Shown here in pieces: positions 6,354 to 7,136 of a stretch of DNA of 7,136 nt (within the stretch, counting starts at the first letter, position 1; every line of letters starts with the position of its first letter). The stretch comes from Desulfobacteraceae bacterium. GTDB lineage: Bacteria > Desulfobacterota > Desulfobacteria > Desulfobacterales > Desulfosalsimonadaceae. The stretch covers positions 1-7,136 of the forward strand of contig JAABTZ010000164.1 in NCBI GenBank assembly GCA_011389605.1, written 5' to 3'. The position numbers and the translations under genes were made by a program. Below the pieces are notes generated by a model. It was not told the origin of the DNA and did not search any database. It saw only the letters and a program-made list of their open reading frames with translations.

Positions 6354-7136
6354 ATGGAACTAATCCGGATCGACGACTACCGCTGGGAAATCCCAAAAAC
6401 CGGGGAAATGAATGCAGACGCCCGGATTTATGCCAGCAGAAGCATAATAGAGGCTGTAAAAAAAGACGAGACCTTCAGACAGCTTGTCAACGTGGCCAAA
6501 CTTCCCGGAATTGTAGGCCGGGCCATGGCAATGCCGGACATCCACTGGGGCTATGGATTTCCAATTGGGGGCGTGGCCGCCTTTGATGTGGACTCCGGAG
6601 TGATCTCCCCGGGCGGAGTGGGATATGATATCAACTGCGGGGTGCGCCTGGCCACCTTTAATCTGGAGACAAAGGAAATCCACTCTCACCTGGAAGACCT
6701 TATAAACACCCTTCAGCGCGACATCCCGACCGGAGTGGGCTCTACCGGCCCGGTTAAGCTCTCATTTGCGGATCTTAAAAAAGTAATGCGCAAGGGAAGT
6801 CCATGGGCCATTTCCCGGGGCTATGGACAAGCAATGGACGCTGAACACACAGAAGAAGGCGGGTGCATGGAAGAAGCCGATCCTTTAGCTGTAAGCGACC
6901 GGGCCATGGACCGGGGCAAAAAGCAGCTGGGCACCCTGGGATCAGGCAATCACTTCATGGAAATAGGTGTGGTGGATACAATTTATGACACCCAGGCAGC
7001 CGGGGTATTCGGTCTTCGGCAAGGCCAGGCAACCCTTCTGATTCACACAGGCTCCCGGGGCCTTGGCCATCAAATCTGCGATGATTTTCTTGCAATTATG
7101 ACCAAAAAGGCCCATAAGACTGGCATCACCCTGCCC
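6354..7136 (+). CDS. rtcB: RtcB, tRNA-splicing/repair RNA ligase (3' end cut by window)
   Basis: An open frame of 261 codons runs to the last base without a stop; full-length RtcB is about 480 residues, so a little over half is visible. RtcB joins RNA 2',3'-cyclic phosphate or 3'-phosphate ends to 5'-OH ends using GTP and Mn2+. The start reads MELIRIDDYRWEIP. MPDIHWGYGFPIGG (60-73) and GGVGYDINCGVR (87-98) are family signatures. Metal ligands match Pyrococcus RtcB with a constant offset of three: D92 and C95 (D95, C98), N199 and H200 in GSGNHFME (N202, H203), and H231 in HTGSRGLGH (H234). The histidine that becomes guanylylated (H404 in Pyrococcus) lies beyond the window. GGGAAG (6341-6346) precedes the ATG by seven bases and overlaps the archease stop. 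Confidence 0.96.
   Translation, partial: MELIRIDDYRWEIPKTGEMNADARIYASRSIIEAVKKDETFRQLVNVAKLPGIVGRAMAMPDIHWGYGFPIGGVAAFDVDSGVISPGGVGYDINCGVRLATFNLETKEIHSHLEDLINTLQRDIPTGVGSTGPVKLSFADLKKVMRKGSPWAISRGYGQAMDAEHTEEGGCMEEADPLAVSDRAMDRGKKQLGTLGSGNHFMEIGVVDTIYDTQAAGVFGLRQGQATLLIHTGSRGLGHQICDDFLAIMTKKAHKTGITLP

Overview
The window holds seven genes, all on the + strand: six complete genes and one running off the right edge. No mobile element, CRISPR array, rRNA or tRNA is visible. The gene types suggest an anaerobic bacterium, most likely a sulfate-reducing member of the Desulfobacterota (former Deltaproteobacteria, Desulfobacteraceae-like). The clues are two adjacent molybdopterin-transferase genes, one fused to an oxyanion-binding domain, and an archease/RtcB pair. 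This taxonomic call is an inference from gene content and protein style; no marker gene is present.

Left part (1-1786). An AT-rich leader carries a near-consensus sigma70-type promoter (TTTACA, 17 bp, TATACT) overlapped by two palindromes. It is followed by a small DUF1330-family protein (131-520) and, after a 111-bp gap, a TIM-barrel FMN enzyme of the nitronate monooxygenase/2-nitropropane dioxygenase family (632-1786).

Right part (1817-7136). A tightly packed run of five genes follows: a DapF-fold protein, a stand-alone MoeA, a MoeA fused to a C-terminal periplasmic-binding-protein-like domain, an archease, and the RNA ligase RtcB (cut by the window end). Gaps are 26, 37, 1 and 12 bp, so these five look co-transcribed. 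Only 30 bp and no terminator separate them from the nitronate monooxygenase gene, so one long transcript from the leader promoter is possible.

How the genes may work together: the two MoeA proteins insert molybdate or tungstate into molybdopterin, and the fused binding domain may sense or deliver the oxyanion. Archease activates RtcB for 3'-phosphate/5'-OH RNA ligation (tRNA splicing or repair). The DapF-like protein is the puzzle. It keeps the residues that hold an amino-acid-like substrate, but both catalytic cysteines are serine (Ser76 and Ser222), so it is unlikely to be an ordinary diaminopimelate epimerase. Its place at the head of a molybdenum-cofactor/RNA-repair operon is the most interesting observation here.
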